Origin: a virus
Direction: 5' to 3' (one strand)
IMG/VR virus record: IMGVR_UViG_3300050821_004803
Coordinates: 1-64,000 of that record
DNA: 64,000 bases
A model generated the notes under the pieces. It was not told the origin of the DNA. It saw nothing but the letters and a program-made list of their open reading frames with translations, and searched no databases. Both the position numbers and the translations under genes were made by a program. Shown here piece by piece: positions 6,900 to 15,419 of the stretch. Position 1 is the first letter of the stretch. Each line of letters opens with the position of its first letter.

Positions 6900-7226
6900 G
6901 TTCCCTTCGGGGAAAGTCGTAACGCCCGGATGCTGCCATGTTGTGGGTCCGACAAAAGCGTTGCGCATTAGATTGAGAACGTGAGCCTGGCTCCATGTTA
7001 GAGTATTTTTTCAGTGAGTTGGAGCTACCAGCCTTCTCGAAGAAATATCTCTAGGCGTTTTCTTTCTAGGGTGCATGGAGAAAGCGCACTTTCGGGTGCC
7101 CAACTCTCTAGGGGCGGATACTAGGCCCGATCAGCCTAGCCTGACAAAGAAAGTTCGTACCTGGCCAACGGAGGTTCTTGCAAAGGGCTTGAATGTCTCC
7201 GTTGGTTACCAATTTTAGGAGCAAAG
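6900..7226 (+). other. Structured intergenic leader
   Basis: About 327 bases rich in hairpins: TTCCC-ttcg-GGGAA at 6902-6915, CTAGGC-ccgatca-GCCTAG near 7120-7140, and CCAACGGAG/CTCCGTTGG near 7164-7205, a perfect 9-bp stem just before the ribosome site of the gene at 7227. A 47-codon ORF (7075-7218) crosses it. Confidence 0.5.
7075..7218 (+). CDS. Possible 47-aa leader ORF
   Basis: Open from ATG 7075 to TAG 7216-7218, ending 8 bases before the next ATG. It is basic, with a weak upstream CTAGGGTGC. It spans two strong hairpins, so it may be either a small gene or a chance ORF over a structured RNA; the structures argue for the latter. Confidence 0.3.
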   Translation: MEKAHFRVPNSLGADTRPDQPSLTKKVRTWPTEVLAKGLNVSVGYQF

Positions 7227-7742
7227 ATGACACTCAAAGTACCTAATTCGATGATTCGTCATGTGTGTTATCAAACAAACTACAGGCTGCCACAGTTGGA
7301 AAGGTTAGCTGTTGAGCGAGCACCGAAGAAGGTTATTCCGATAACGAACATCCGGGGATACACCCCATCTCGGATAACTCTTCGGGAGGGTAAACTAAAG
7401 GGAAACCTTCCTCGGGATGATTACCGCTTTTTTCTGGGAACGTATGGCGGCGACAATGAGATTGGTGTTTGTCGGTGGTGTGGTATAGTAACACACAGTT
7501 CTAAAGAACGTCGTGAGCATGGAAAAAGTACGTGTAAATGTTCTTTGGTTGAGCTGTATGGGATTTTGTTGATCGGTAAAAAATGCGCTATTTGCAACGC
7601 CTTTACAGGAGAAAAATGTTGGGGACTTCCTCTTTGTAAAGACGGATGTCAGAATGAGTGGATGGTTCATGCTTCACCGACATTTAAAATGGCGGCAGAT
7701 AGGTTGCGTATTTCAAAAAAGGAGCCAATCTCTACCAAATGA
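7227..7742 (+). CDS. Zinc-finger protein, unknown
   Basis: A 171-residue basic protein with ribosome site TAGGAG. CRWCG (about 82-86), CKC, CAIC and later Cys residues form at least two zinc ribbons. The N-terminal 60 residues are basic and without motif. Its stop overlaps the next start (ATGA). The context inside the amidoligase operon suggests a partner or substrate-binding role, but it could equally bind nucleic acid. Confidence 0.65.
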   Translation: MTLKVPNSMIRHVCYQTNYRLPQLERLAVERAPKKVIPITNIRGYTPSRITLREGKLKGNLPRDDYRFFLGTYGGDNEIGVCRWCGIVTHSSKERREHGKSTCKCSLVELYGILLIGKKCAICNAFTGEKCWGLPLCKDGCQNEWMVHASPTFKMAADRLRISKKEPISTK

Positions 7743-8281
7743 GAACTTATGATAATCGTTGGTTGGTAAGAGCTTCTACAGCAGCTCAGGGGAATAGGCG
7801 GATTCCTTATGCCGCTTTTTCGGGGAAGTATCCCATTCGAATTTATATTCGACTAATGTTTTATGCGTCAAAACAAGGTCGCTGGATAACCCGATTTAGC
7901 TATAACGGACGATATTCGTTGTCGGCGATTCGGCAGGGTTTTCGCGAAAGAAATCGGCTTGTAGTGGAGGTGGGTTTAGAGGGTGTTTCTCTCCGTGTCA
8001 TAGAGTATCATCGTAATGGGGTTATTTATGAAGGAGATGGAACGAGCGGTCTTTCTTTTTATGGACATAATCACGTTCATTTTCAGTCTGGAAATATCCC
8101 TACTCGCAATAGCACTGCTGTCGTATGGTCGGGTTTGAAGGACCCAGAAATTCCTATTCGTTGCGATTCTTTTGTTATGTTGGTTCCAAAAAGTCAAATT
8201 CCAAAAAAGGATGATGTGAATGGCTGGCGCATATTGTATAAACAAATGCGTGCTCGTCGATATCGCAATATGGTGAATTAA
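7739..8281 (+). CDS. Unknown basic protein
   Basis: A 180-residue protein coupled to the previous gene by ATGA and followed 2 bases later by the second amidoligase. It is rich in Arg and Tyr with a predicted beta pattern (RIYIRLMFYASKQGRWITRFSYNGRY). GLSFYGHNHVHFQSGN resembles the His-rich GGHVHF strand of the ligases only superficially. No family is recognised. Confidence 0.6.
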   Translation: MRTYDNRWLVRASTAAQGNRRIPYAAFSGKYPIRIYIRLMFYASKQGRWITRFSYNGRYSLSAIRQGFRERNRLVVEVGLEGVSLRVIEYHRNGVIYEGDGTSGLSFYGHNHVHFQSGNIPTRNSTAVVWSGLKDPEIPIRCDSFVMLVPKSQIPKKDDVNGWRILYKQMRARRYRNMVN

Positions 8282-8283
8282 TC

Positions 8284-9783
8284 ATGTTACTAGGAACTCA
8301 AGTTCGCCGGGAATTTGACAGAGCCTTGATACGGGGAGAGAATGTAATGAATCTTCCTTTGGACTGCACCGAGTCTACTAAACTAAAGTGGTTGGAACGT
8401 GCCGATAAGGACATAGAAACAGTTAAATGTCCGATTTTGTCGCAAGGCCGCAGGATAAATAATTTTTGTCTAGGTTCAGATCCGGAATTTGTTTTTGCCC
8501 GTGAAGGTGGAAATCGGATTGATGCGGCAACGTTGGGATTGAAACCTGGTTTGGCGGCGGGGTGCGATCAAAACCAACGTCTCGCTGAGCTTAGAGGTTG
8601 GCCTTCTTCTTCCGTACTTGAACATGTGGCCGGTATCCTGGCATCGTTGCGCTGGATGTATAGGGTATATCCGGATACTAGAGAATATGCTTGGCGAGCA
8701 GGTGGGTGGTATTTAACAGATGGTATTGGTGGACACGTACACTTTGGGCGTAAACGACCGACTCGTGATCCAGAAGTAAGGGGTTTGGATGGGCTAGCCT
8801 TTGCCTTTCGGGCAATGGGATTTTTTAACAATGCCGAATGGGACCGACGAAATCGAGGTGACGAACACCGACAGGTGTACGGTTTGTATGGGGATATTCG
8901 TCCTCAACTACATGGATACGAATATAGAACACTTCCTTCCTGGCTTGATACACCTGCTAAAGCATTTATAGTATTAACAGCTTCTAAGTTGGCGATTCTT
9001 GACCCAGAGCTTCTAAGTTCTTGGCCAACTTCTGTTGTTCTGGCGCCTCAAAAGGGCCAGCAGTTGTTGCGGTATTTGGCACGATATTACGCGGGGCGAG
9101 ACGACGATGCTTGGATTTTAAAATACATGTTGCAATCACGCTCCACAACTCTTGAAGCTGCTTTTGATGGGATGAGGTTCAACACTAATTTCAAACCATA
9201 TTGGGGATTTAGCCCCCGCAATGACACTATCTCCAAACTCCCTTCCAAAATTTTACCTGCGTGTATCGAACCTTGCGCAAGCGAAATAAAGGAGATAGAA
9301 AAAAATCTTTTGGAGTTCAAACCGCTAACTTTTGTTGAAAATGCCCCAACATTCAAAAACGAAATTCCTAAAAATTATTACTGGCTATACGGGGACGGAA
9401 TACGGGGTCAAGGACGAGCAGGAGTGGGTGACTTGTTGCATAACATGGTCGGTCACTCATCTTATACCATAGGTTTTGTCTTTGATGAACGGTTTTCGAT
9501 AAGTCACGATCTTTATTCCGAGTGGACTCCGGAAGAGCAAAAAATTGTTATAAAAATGTTTGGAAAGTTCTCAATAAATCGAGGACATTCGAGAGTGATT
9601 GTACTACCAAGAAATTTGACGATTGTTCCTGAAATAGCAAAAACCAGAATTTTCTTTTTAAAGATGGGCCTGTTTCCACTATGGACAGTTGAGACAGTAG
9701 AAGAGAAGTCATTCCAATCGTGGTTGGCTTCTCGGAAAAAACTTACAAAAACTAAACCTCTTGCAGAGGAAAGGACGCTTTAA
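8284..9783 (+). CDS. COOH-NH2 amidoligase, phage type 2 (copy B)
   Basis: A 499-residue protein, the clearest family member here: GSDPEF at 64-69, GGHVHFG at 149-155 and GYEYRTLPSWL at 211-221. These supply the acidic metal ligands, the His strand and the Arg of the glutamine-synthetase-like active site. The last ~130 residues are an extra domain absent from the other two copies, ending basic. The TAA is immediately followed by the ATG of the glutamine amidotransferase, so ligase and amidotransferase should be made together. Confidence 0.88.
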   Translation: MLLGTQVRREFDRALIRGENVMNLPLDCTESTKLKWLERADKDIETVKCPILSQGRRINNFCLGSDPEFVFAREGGNRIDAATLGLKPGLAAGCDQNQRLAELRGWPSSSVLEHVAGILASLRWMYRVYPDTREYAWRAGGWYLTDGIGGHVHFGRKRPTRDPEVRGLDGLAFAFRAMGFFNNAEWDRRNRGDEHRQVYGLYGDIRPQLHGYEYRTLPSWLDTPAKAFIVLTASKLAILDPELLSSWPTSVVLAPQKGQQLLRYLARYYAGRDDDAWILKYMLQSRSTTLEAAFDGMRFNTNFKPYWGFSPRNDTISKLPSKILPACIEPCASEIKEIEKNLLEFKPLTFVENAPTFKNEIPKNYYWLYGDGIRGQGRAGVGDLLHNMVGHSSYTIGFVFDERFSISHDLYSEWTPEEQKIVIKMFGKFSINRGHSRVIVLPRNLTIVPEIAKTRIFFLKMGLFPLWTVETVEEKSFQSWLASRKKLTKTKPLAEERTL

Positions 9784-10836
9784 ATGTGTGGAATTGCTGG
9801 AGTTAGAACATATGGCAAAGAACCCATAACCGCGGTTGAGTTGAAAATTTTGCTCAACAAACTGGAAAGACGGGGAACCCACGCCACCGGAATTGCGTTG
9901 CTGACAGCGGGGCGTATCCATATTTTGAAAGATGCGGTTCCTGCGTGGTCTTTTACGGCGGCTAAAACCACCGATGCTTTTTTGGATGAGTTTCTTACTC
10001 CTGAAACCACAATGGCGCTTCTTCATACAAGATTTGCCACAGTTGGACCGCCCCAAAACAACGACAACAACCATCCAATGTTTCGCGGACATTCAGCGGT
10101 GGTTCACAACGGACATATCAATAACCACACACAGTTGTTTTCCAGTGAGAAAGTAGAGCGTTCCTGCGAAACCGATTCCGATATTATTCGGGGCCTGATA
10201 GACAAATACGGAATGACGGATAAAGGTTTAGAAAGTCTTCCTAAGCTTTCCGGATCAGCGGCTATTGCAGCTTTCTCGGAGGACGATCCCGAAACATTAT
10301 TGCTGGCCCGGAGTGGCTCGCCTTTAACTTATGGGGTGAGCACGGTTACTTACAAGTTATGGTGGGCTTCCGAACTCCCGGCAATTCAAGCAGCAGTAAA
10401 ACCTTTTGTAAATGTTCATGGTTTGTGGGCGCGTGGACCAAGACCGGACGTGGCGTACTTCACTATGCCCGATAACACTGCCTATTTGTTGGGACCAAAG
10501 GATCATCTTACCCGTCGTCCATTTAACAGCTGCACGCACTATCAACAACCCGACTATTCCCGCGTATACGGTGAAACTTACGGCAACCGTATGAGAAGCT
10601 TTAGTCGCGAACATCAAAGCACTATTCGAAGGGTGCTTCCTGCGTCGTCTAGTGTTGCAACGGTGGACGGCTTCGGTTTCACCCATAAAATTGCTCCCTG
10701 TAACCACTGCCATACAGCAAACAAAATTTTAAAAGATGAAAAATTTGCTGATTGGCTCTGCACCAACACCGCATGTCGCAAGCCCCTTGACGAACTGGAC
10801 AAGATTCCAGTCGATGAATTAAGATGGAGGAACTAG
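9784..10836 (+). CDS. Class II glutamine amidotransferase with zinc ribbon
   Basis: A 350-residue protein that begins MCGIAGV, exposing the catalytic Cys2 after Met removal. RRGTHATGIALL (29-40), LLHTRFATVG (79-88) and VVHNGHINN (106-114) are the glutamine-binding loops of Ntn-type GATase II. The C-terminus has CNHC and CTNTAC, a zinc ribbon not found in the usual enzymes. No asparagine synthase or PRPP domain follows, so it may supply ammonia or amide to the neighbouring ligases, or use glutamine as an acyl donor. Confidence 0.9.
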   Translation: MCGIAGVRTYGKEPITAVELKILLNKLERRGTHATGIALLTAGRIHILKDAVPAWSFTAAKTTDAFLDEFLTPETTMALLHTRFATVGPPQNNDNNHPMFRGHSAVVHNGHINNHTQLFSSEKVERSCETDSDIIRGLIDKYGMTDKGLESLPKLSGSAAIAAFSEDDPETLLLARSGSPLTYGVSTVTYKLWWASELPAIQAAVKPFVNVHGLWARGPRPDVAYFTMPDNTAYLLGPKDHLTRRPFNSCTHYQQPDYSRVYGETYGNRMRSFSREHQSTIRRVLPASSSVATVDGFGFTHKIAPCNHCHTANKILKDEKFADWLCTNTACRKPLDELDKIPVDELRWRN

Positions 10837-10837
10837 G

Positions 10838-11590
10838 TTGAATTTTCACATTGCCCGCACAGCCTCTACCACAGGTAATCTTCTTCAAACATTAGTCAAT
10901 CAACAACTGACCGGCAACACTGATACTGCACATGTTTGTTATGGGGTGGGTAGACCGGACAATGCGAGAACGTTAAATGCGAATTGTTCAAGATATAGCA
11001 AGTTAGAACAAGCCCGACTTCTTTCAGAGGGGTTAGGGCCTGGGGCCTTGCGTGTATTTGACACCATAGAAGGAGCTGAAAATGCAATTCGAGTCGGTGG
11101 TAGTCCCCTGTTTGCTCGGACTTTTGTGCATTCTAGGGGTCGTGATATCCGTCCAGTTTTGGATGCTTGGCAGTGCCGTCCACTCTTTGAACGAGGGAAT
11201 GTCTTTTTTACGGGTTTTGTGCCGTCGAATCGTGAGTTCCGGGTATGGATCTACCGACAGCGACATCTTGGCAGTTATGAAAAGATACTTCGTCGCCCGA
11301 ACGACTGTCAACGTCTCGGAAGAAACCACGATAACGGTTTCGACTTCTCAGGGATCGAGGGTGATGACGTTCCCGAAGGGCTCAAAAATATCTCCAGACA
11401 AGCTATTAGAACCCTTGGTCTCGACTTCGGGGCCGTTGATGTCCTGCAAGGACTAGATGGGGGCTATGTGGTGCTAGAGGTTAACTCAGCTCCAGGGGTC
11501 AGCAACGAGCGTCGTCGTGTCATCCAAGCTCTTGCACATCGAATTACTCGTTGGGCGGCGAATGGTTGTCCAAATAGAAGGGATGAATAA
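10838..11590 (+). CDS. ATP-grasp ligase
   Basis: A 250-residue protein with a TTG start after ATGGAGGAAC. The C-terminal half carries ATP-grasp landmarks: NREFRVWIY (131-139), GLDFGAVDVL (194-203) and LEVNSAPG (213-220), the last giving the Mg2+-binding Glu and Asn. The N-terminal part is short and lacks a clear pre-ATP-grasp fold. ATP-grasp enzymes make acyl-phosphates and join them to amines, so it would add a residue to a peptide or protein. A dispersed repeat lies within the N-terminal third. Confidence 0.85.
   Translation: MNFHIARTASTTGNLLQTLVNQQLTGNTDTAHVCYGVGRPDNARTLNANCSRYSKLEQARLLSEGLGPGALRVFDTIEGAENAIRVGGSPLFARTFVHSRGRDIRPVLDAWQCRPLFERGNVFFTGFVPSNREFRVWIYRQRHLGSYEKILRRPNDCQRLGRNHDNGFDFSGIEGDDVPEGLKNISRQAIRTLGLDFGAVDVLQGLDGGYVVLEVNSAPGVSNERRRVIQALAHRITRWAANGCPNRRDE
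11026..11043 (+). repeat. Dispersed repeat copy 6
   Basis: AGAGGGGTTAGGGCCTGG, forward, spacer AGGG. In frame in the ATP-grasp gene, encoding EGLGPG. Confidence 0.9.
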
Positions 11591-12142
11591 ATGGCTGGAG
11601 TAACCAAACATTATGTTTTGTTTTCCGCTGACGGGACTTTTTTGGACGTAAAAGCGCTTCCTCCGTTACAACACCTGATCGAGCGCCTCGCGGGGTTGTC
11701 TTTGGTTCGACAAGAATTTCCAGGTATTGTCCGAGAGGTACGAGCTTTATCGACTTCCCGCTCTTGGAGAAAGCGGCTTATCAAAACTTATGAAGTTTAT
11801 AAGGTGCTTTGTACTGCGACAAAAACCAAAGGCTGGAGACTGGCAGAGTACCGTGTTCGCAAGGGACGAGGACTGGGCAGCCACAGTGCCTTCAAGGCGA
11901 TAGCCTCCAACTATCGGGCTTTTTCCGTGCCAAAGAAAGCGGTAAGGGTTACGTTTGCTGATAACCCAAGAGCCAACCGTTGGACCCTTGACAACCCTTT
12001 TAACCCTGAAGAAGGGGTTCCAGAAGGAAATACCGGAACAGCGCAAACAATAACACCGCTGCCACGACATCTAGAGCCACAATTTAATATACAACGGTAT
12101 ATGTCGAATGTCCCCAGAACCGGAACAGGTCGCACTCCATGA
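11591..12142 (+). CDS. Unknown basic protein of the amidoligase operon
   Basis: A 183-residue protein starting directly after the ATP-grasp stop. Residues 50-115 are highly basic (RSWRKRLIKTYEVYK, RVRKGRGLGSHSAFK). The last 60 residues are disordered and Thr/Pro/Gly-rich, ending RTGTGRTP. A flexible tail next to ligase genes makes it a candidate acceptor protein; nothing in the sequence proves it. The stop overlaps the next start. Confidence 0.6.
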   Translation: MAGVTKHYVLFSADGTFLDVKALPPLQHLIERLAGLSLVRQEFPGIVREVRALSTSRSWRKRLIKTYEVYKVLCTATKTKGWRLAEYRVRKGRGLGSHSAFKAIASNYRAFSVPKKAVRVTFADNPRANRWTLDNPFNPEEGVPEGNTGTAQTITPLPRHLEPQFNIQRYMSNVPRTGTGRTP

Positions 12143-12495
12143 CAGATCGTTGGGATAGAAGAGTGGATTTCGCTTGCAGCAACGTTCTCAGTTACATCGA
12201 ATCACGCAAAATTGTATGCTGCAAAATACACGGAGCTAACCAACCCTTTTCTCTGGTGCAGGATTCAAGTGGATGGAGAAAAGTCTGCAATCAATGCGTT
12301 GAAAATTTCTTCAAAGAGATTGGGGTGCCGGTAAAACCAGAAGTTGTTGATGTGTGTTTTGAGGATGGCTGCACCAACGATGCTAACCCCGCCGCCCGAT
12401 GTCTTCTATGCCAAGAGTTGTTTTGCAATATCCATATGACAGATGATTTTGTTTGTCAATCGTGTACAGAAAAGACCGACAATGGACTTACATGA
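12139..12495 (+). CDS. B-box/HIT-like zinc protein
   Basis: A 118-residue protein. It has CFEDGC, CLLCQELFCNIHM and CQSC in the last 45 residues, a cross-brace order of Cys and His similar to B-box or HIT-type fingers. An upstream CC and CNQC may make a second site. Such modules mediate protein contacts. Coupled by ATGA to the gene before; its last 14 bases overlap the sigma-factor start. Confidence 0.65.
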   Translation: MTDRWDRRVDFACSNVLSYIESRKIVCCKIHGANQPFSLVQDSSGWRKVCNQCVENFFKEIGVPVKPEVVDVCFEDGCTNDANPAARCLLCQELFCNIHMTDDFVCQSCTEKTDNGLT

Positions 12496-13054
12496 GGCCC
12501 CAGGCCAAACCCCTCTTATAGGAGAGAATCCGGAAAATGCCCTCTACGAAACGTGGAAAAAAGCTTCTGAAGCTGCGCGTCCACCGATTGAGCAAGCGTT
12601 GGTTCCACTTCTATATCGTCACGCATCCAAGGTTTGTTGGATGGTTCTTCATTCTAATCAGCCTGATTTAATTGGAACGATTATTAATGATGTGTTTCTT
12701 GGAATGAGAAAATTTAAGGGGGACAGTCTTTTTTCTACTTGGGTTCACGCTCTTGCACTGTATCGGTGTAGAGCGGAACTTCGAAACATTCGACGCAGGA
12801 AAGAGGTAAACGGGATTGTTGATGGGGGTGTTTCGTATAGTGTGAGGGGTTGTCAAGAAACTTCTAGCGTGGTCCAAAATTTGGTGTCCAAGTTGGGTAA
12901 ACGAGAACAGGAATTGGTTCGATTAAAGATTGATGAAGGTTTATCTGACAAAGAAATAGCGGAAGTTCTTGAGCTTCATCCCGTTTATATTCAAAGACTT
13001 TGGAAGGCATTACGAAAGCGATTGAGGTCGATGTATGGAAGGAAAGCTTCTTAA
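12482..13054 (+). CDS. ECF-like RNA polymerase sigma factor
   Basis: A 190-residue protein. Residues 43-105 match sigma region 2, including a DLIGTIINDVFLGMRKF helix and STWVHALALYRCRAELRNIRRR for -10 recognition. Residues 136-184 are region 4 with a helix-turn-helix (LSDKEIAEVLELHPVYIQRLWKALRKRL). Regions 1.1 and 3 are missing, as in ECF factors. The start at 12482 is chosen for length; a dispersed repeat sits in codons 7-12. The likely role is to turn host RNA polymerase to phage promoters, perhaps the GTTGTA-GGATACTAATA motif. phiEco32 is known to encode such a factor. Confidence 0.85.
   Translation: MDLHEAPGQTPLIGENPENALYETWKKASEAARPPIEQALVPLLYRHASKVCWMVLHSNQPDLIGTIINDVFLGMRKFKGDSLFSTWVHALALYRCRAELRNIRRRKEVNGIVDGGVSYSVRGCQETSSVVQNLVSKLGKREQELVRLKIDEGLSDKEIAEVLELHPVYIQRLWKALRKRLRSMYGRKAS
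12500..12516 (-). repeat. Dispersed repeat copy 7
   Basis: CCAGGCCAAACCCCTCT, reverse, canonical. It lies 5 bases after the zinc-protein stop and within the N-terminal codons of the sigma factor (encoding PGQTPL). Confidence 0.95.
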
Positions 13055-14087
13055 TTCGTTTCTGTTGGGTGCAGACCCAGAATTGATTCTTCTTGATCCG
13101 CCAGCGTTGATTAATGGCAGTCGAGAACACAAAGCTGGATATCATTATGGGTACGATCATGGTGGCTATGTAATTGAACCACACCCAAGTCCGAGTTTAT
13201 CGGCGCGAACCGTGTGTGCGAATATCAAGAAGTCGTTGGATGTGATTTCCAATCGTTTTCCCTCTTATAGACTTAGAGCAGGAGCTTATTACCGCGACCC
13301 GGATCGTAGAGATGTCACTCTTGGTGGTCATGTGCATCTTGATCTTCAACATCTTTCTGCCGCCCAGTTGAAAGCAATGGACATTTTTGCAACCTCACTT
13401 GAAGCCCTTGAGATTCTTCCAAGCAAAGAAAACAAGTTGCGTTGTGGGAGCGGTCATGGATATGGAAAATTGGGGGATATCCGTGCTGAACACGGGCATG
13501 TAGAGTACCGATCGCTTTGTTCATGGTTGTTTAGTCGAAAAACATCCATGCTCTGTATAACTGGTATTAAGCTGGCTGCGGTGGCTCCGGATACCGTCAA
13601 ATCTGCGGATTCTTATACCAAACTTTTGCGCTGGTTCGAAGAATTTAAAGGAAAGGATGATGATGTTGATTGGATTCTGGATCGAGAGTATTTCGCGTCA
13701 TCTTTGGAAGCCAAGCCAGACGCTAATGTAAAAGCGGTTTGGAAAGTAGACCCCGATAAAGCAAAGGAGTGGGAACAAGAGGTTGCGACAATGGTTCCAA
13801 CCAATATAGTTAACATGGCCGATCTTGAACGGCGGATGCTAACAGAGGATTATTTCCCTAGTGGAGTGGAGTATGAAGAAATTCGTCGTCGTTCTCGGGA
13901 GGGTAGTGAACGAGCAGCTACTCTATGGAGGTTAATTCATCGTACGGAGATTTTAAGGGCCGCCCGATACGCACAACAACCACTTGCGGCCACAAATAAC
14001 AATAACATGACCACAAATAACAATAACTTTGAAAATTTATTGGGCGGGATTCTACAAAACCCGGATCTATATACCGGTCGTCGTTAA
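13035..14087 (+). CDS. COOH-NH2 amidoligase, phage type 2 (copy C)
   Basis: A 350-residue protein, the most compact of the three ligases. GADPEL at 12-17 lies near the N-terminus, GGHVHLD at 97-103 and HVEYRSLCSWL at 155-165. It overlaps the sigma-factor gene by 20 bases. The last 25 residues are Asn-rich (NNNNMTTNNNNFENLL), from an AACAAT-type repeat, and are probably disordered. Three diverged copies in one operon suggest successive ligations or different substrates. Confidence 0.85.
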   Translation: MEGKLLNSFLLGADPELILLDPPALINGSREHKAGYHYGYDHGGYVIEPHPSPSLSARTVCANIKKSLDVISNRFPSYRLRAGAYYRDPDRRDVTLGGHVHLDLQHLSAAQLKAMDIFATSLEALEILPSKENKLRCGSGHGYGKLGDIRAEHGHVEYRSLCSWLFSRKTSMLCITGIKLAAVAPDTVKSADSYTKLLRWFEEFKGKDDDVDWILDREYFASSLEAKPDANVKAVWKVDPDKAKEWEQEVATMVPTNIVNMADLERRMLTEDYFPSGVEYEEIRRRSREGSERAATLWRLIHRTEILRAARYAQQPLAATNNNNMTTNNNNFENLLGGILQNPDLYTGRR

Positions 14088-14103
14088 AAATTTTTCCGCA
14101 TTT

Positions 14104-14140
14104 TTTGTGTGGAATTTGTATCATTTGTAACACTAATAGG
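14104..14140 (+). promoter_or_regulatory. Possible promoter after the amidoligase operon
   Basis: An AT-rich gap holds TTGTGT and, about 20 bases on, TAACACTAATA, which shares ACTAATA with the phage promoter motif but not its spacing. It would serve the replication module starting at 14149. Confidence 0.3.
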
Positions 14141-14148
14141 CAGACTTG

Positions 14149-14427
14149 ATGAAACCACGAGCTTTCTCTAGGGGTACGGCTCTTAGAGTATTTTGGGTGG
14201 ATTCTTCTCAAACAGCGGGATGGAAATACGATGAAAACATTCCAGTTATGGTTGAGAAGATAGCCACCCTTGGTTGGGTTACGGATACGTCTTCTGATGG
14301 AATTAATATGACTTCAACTCTTTCAAAACATGGAGGAGTTTTGTCATATATTTCAATTCCCTGGAAGGCCATAGTCCACATTCAAGAATTAAACGAATGG
14401 GATCGAGATGCGAATTTACCGCTCTAA
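14149..14427 (+). CDS. Unknown small protein
   Basis: A 92-residue protein; the TTG at 14146 is an alternative start. The sequence suggests a small beta barrel (LRVFWVDSS, GWVTDTSSDGINMTST, LSYISIPWKAIVHIQEL), reminiscent of SH3-like domains. No conserved catalytic residues are visible. It precedes the nuclease. Confidence 0.6.
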   Translation: MKPRAFSRGTALRVFWVDSSQTAGWKYDENIPVMVEKIATLGWVTDTSSDGINMTSTLSKHGGVLSYISIPWKAIVHIQELNEWDRDANLPL

Positions 14428-14436
14428 CCGGATAAA

Positions 14437-15192
14437 TTGGCTCTCGCGGTATTAAGATTGGTATTTGATCGTTCTCTCCTCACATTTGATGCCGCCCGGC
14501 ATCGACATCTCTATGACGGTAAACAACTTATTGGTGTAACAACAGCCCTGGGGATGATATCTAAAGGGGATGCGATAACACAATGGGCGGTCAATCAATC
14601 ACTCGAATTTTTGACAAATGCATTCGCGCAAGAGGGGGAATATGCGCCTGAGGAAATTCAGGCCTTCTTACTACAAGCTAAATATGCCTGGCGAGCTAAG
14701 CGTGATGAAGCAGCTGATATAGGCACTCAAGCCCACAACTGGATCGAATCTTATTTAAAAGGGGAGAACCCTGATCTTATTTGGCCAAAACATCCCGCTG
14801 TACGTAAATCTTGTGAAGCAGCAGTTAAATGGACGGAGGCCCATCATTGGCAAACAATTGAAATCGAGAAGCAAGTCTACCATCCAAAACTTGGGTACGC
14901 TGGAATTCTCGACTGGTGGGTTTTCATTGATGGTGTACCCTCCATTCCAGACTGGAAAACTTCCAAAGCTATTTACAGCACCCATCGGTACCAAACTGCA
15001 GCCTATCTTAAAGCGGTTGAACTTGAAACCAGAGAATATATTCGTAACCGCTGGGTCTTGCGAATTGATAAATCTACTGGAGAGTTTGAAGATGTTAAGT
15101 TACAACGAGGTACCTTAGCCGATGACTGGCGTTGTTTCAAAGCAGCCCTTGCATTATATAAACGTGAAAAGCAGTTAAAAGAGGAGAAGTAA
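14437..15192 (+). CDS. PD-(D/E)XK nuclease (RecB/Cas4-like)
   Basis: A 251-residue protein with a TTG start. The core reads GTQAHNWIE (96-104), EIEKQVYH (142-149), YAGILDWW (154-161) and PDWKTSK (171-177), followed by YQTAAYLKAVE. This is the order of motifs in RecB-type nucleases: His, Glu, D of motif II, and the D-x-K of motif III. Such phage enzymes usually act as exonucleases paired with a single-strand annealing or binding protein. The stop overlaps the next start (TAATG). Confidence 0.8.
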   Translation: MALAVLRLVFDRSLLTFDAARHRHLYDGKQLIGVTTALGMISKGDAITQWAVNQSLEFLTNAFAQEGEYAPEEIQAFLLQAKYAWRAKRDEAADIGTQAHNWIESYLKGENPDLIWPKHPAVRKSCEAAVKWTEAHHWQTIEIEKQVYHPKLGYAGILDWWVFIDGVPSIPDWKTSKAIYSTHRYQTAAYLKAVELETREYIRNRWVLRIDKSTGEFEDVKLQRGTLADDWRCFKAALALYKREKQLKEEK

Positions 15193-15419
15193 TGTCCCTA
15201 GAAAATCGTGAATACGAAGTCGAATTGACTGTAACCAGGCATCATCTTTTTACCACGTTTTCTCGTTCTCCGGAGGAGGCTATTGCGGACGCAGAAAATA
15301 TGTTAGAAGACGGCGATAATGGGGAAATTGTAGTAACTGAAATTGAAGTTGCTGACGCCTACCCTACTGATGAGCTTTCTTCCGAGGATGATGAGGAGAT
15401 GGATGACGATACCGACTAA
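15192..15419 (+). CDS. Acidic small protein
   Basis: A 75-residue protein. The first 50 residues look like a small alpha/beta domain (EVELTVTRHHLFTTFSRSPEEA); the last 25 are nearly all Asp and Glu. The acidic tail resembles those of single-strand-binding or DNA-mimic proteins, but no family is recognised. It is coupled both to the nuclease and to the ATPase. Confidence 0.6.
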   Translation: MSLENREYEVELTVTRHHLFTTFSRSPEEAIADAENMLEDGDNGEIVVTEIEVADAYPTDELSSEDDEEMDDDTD

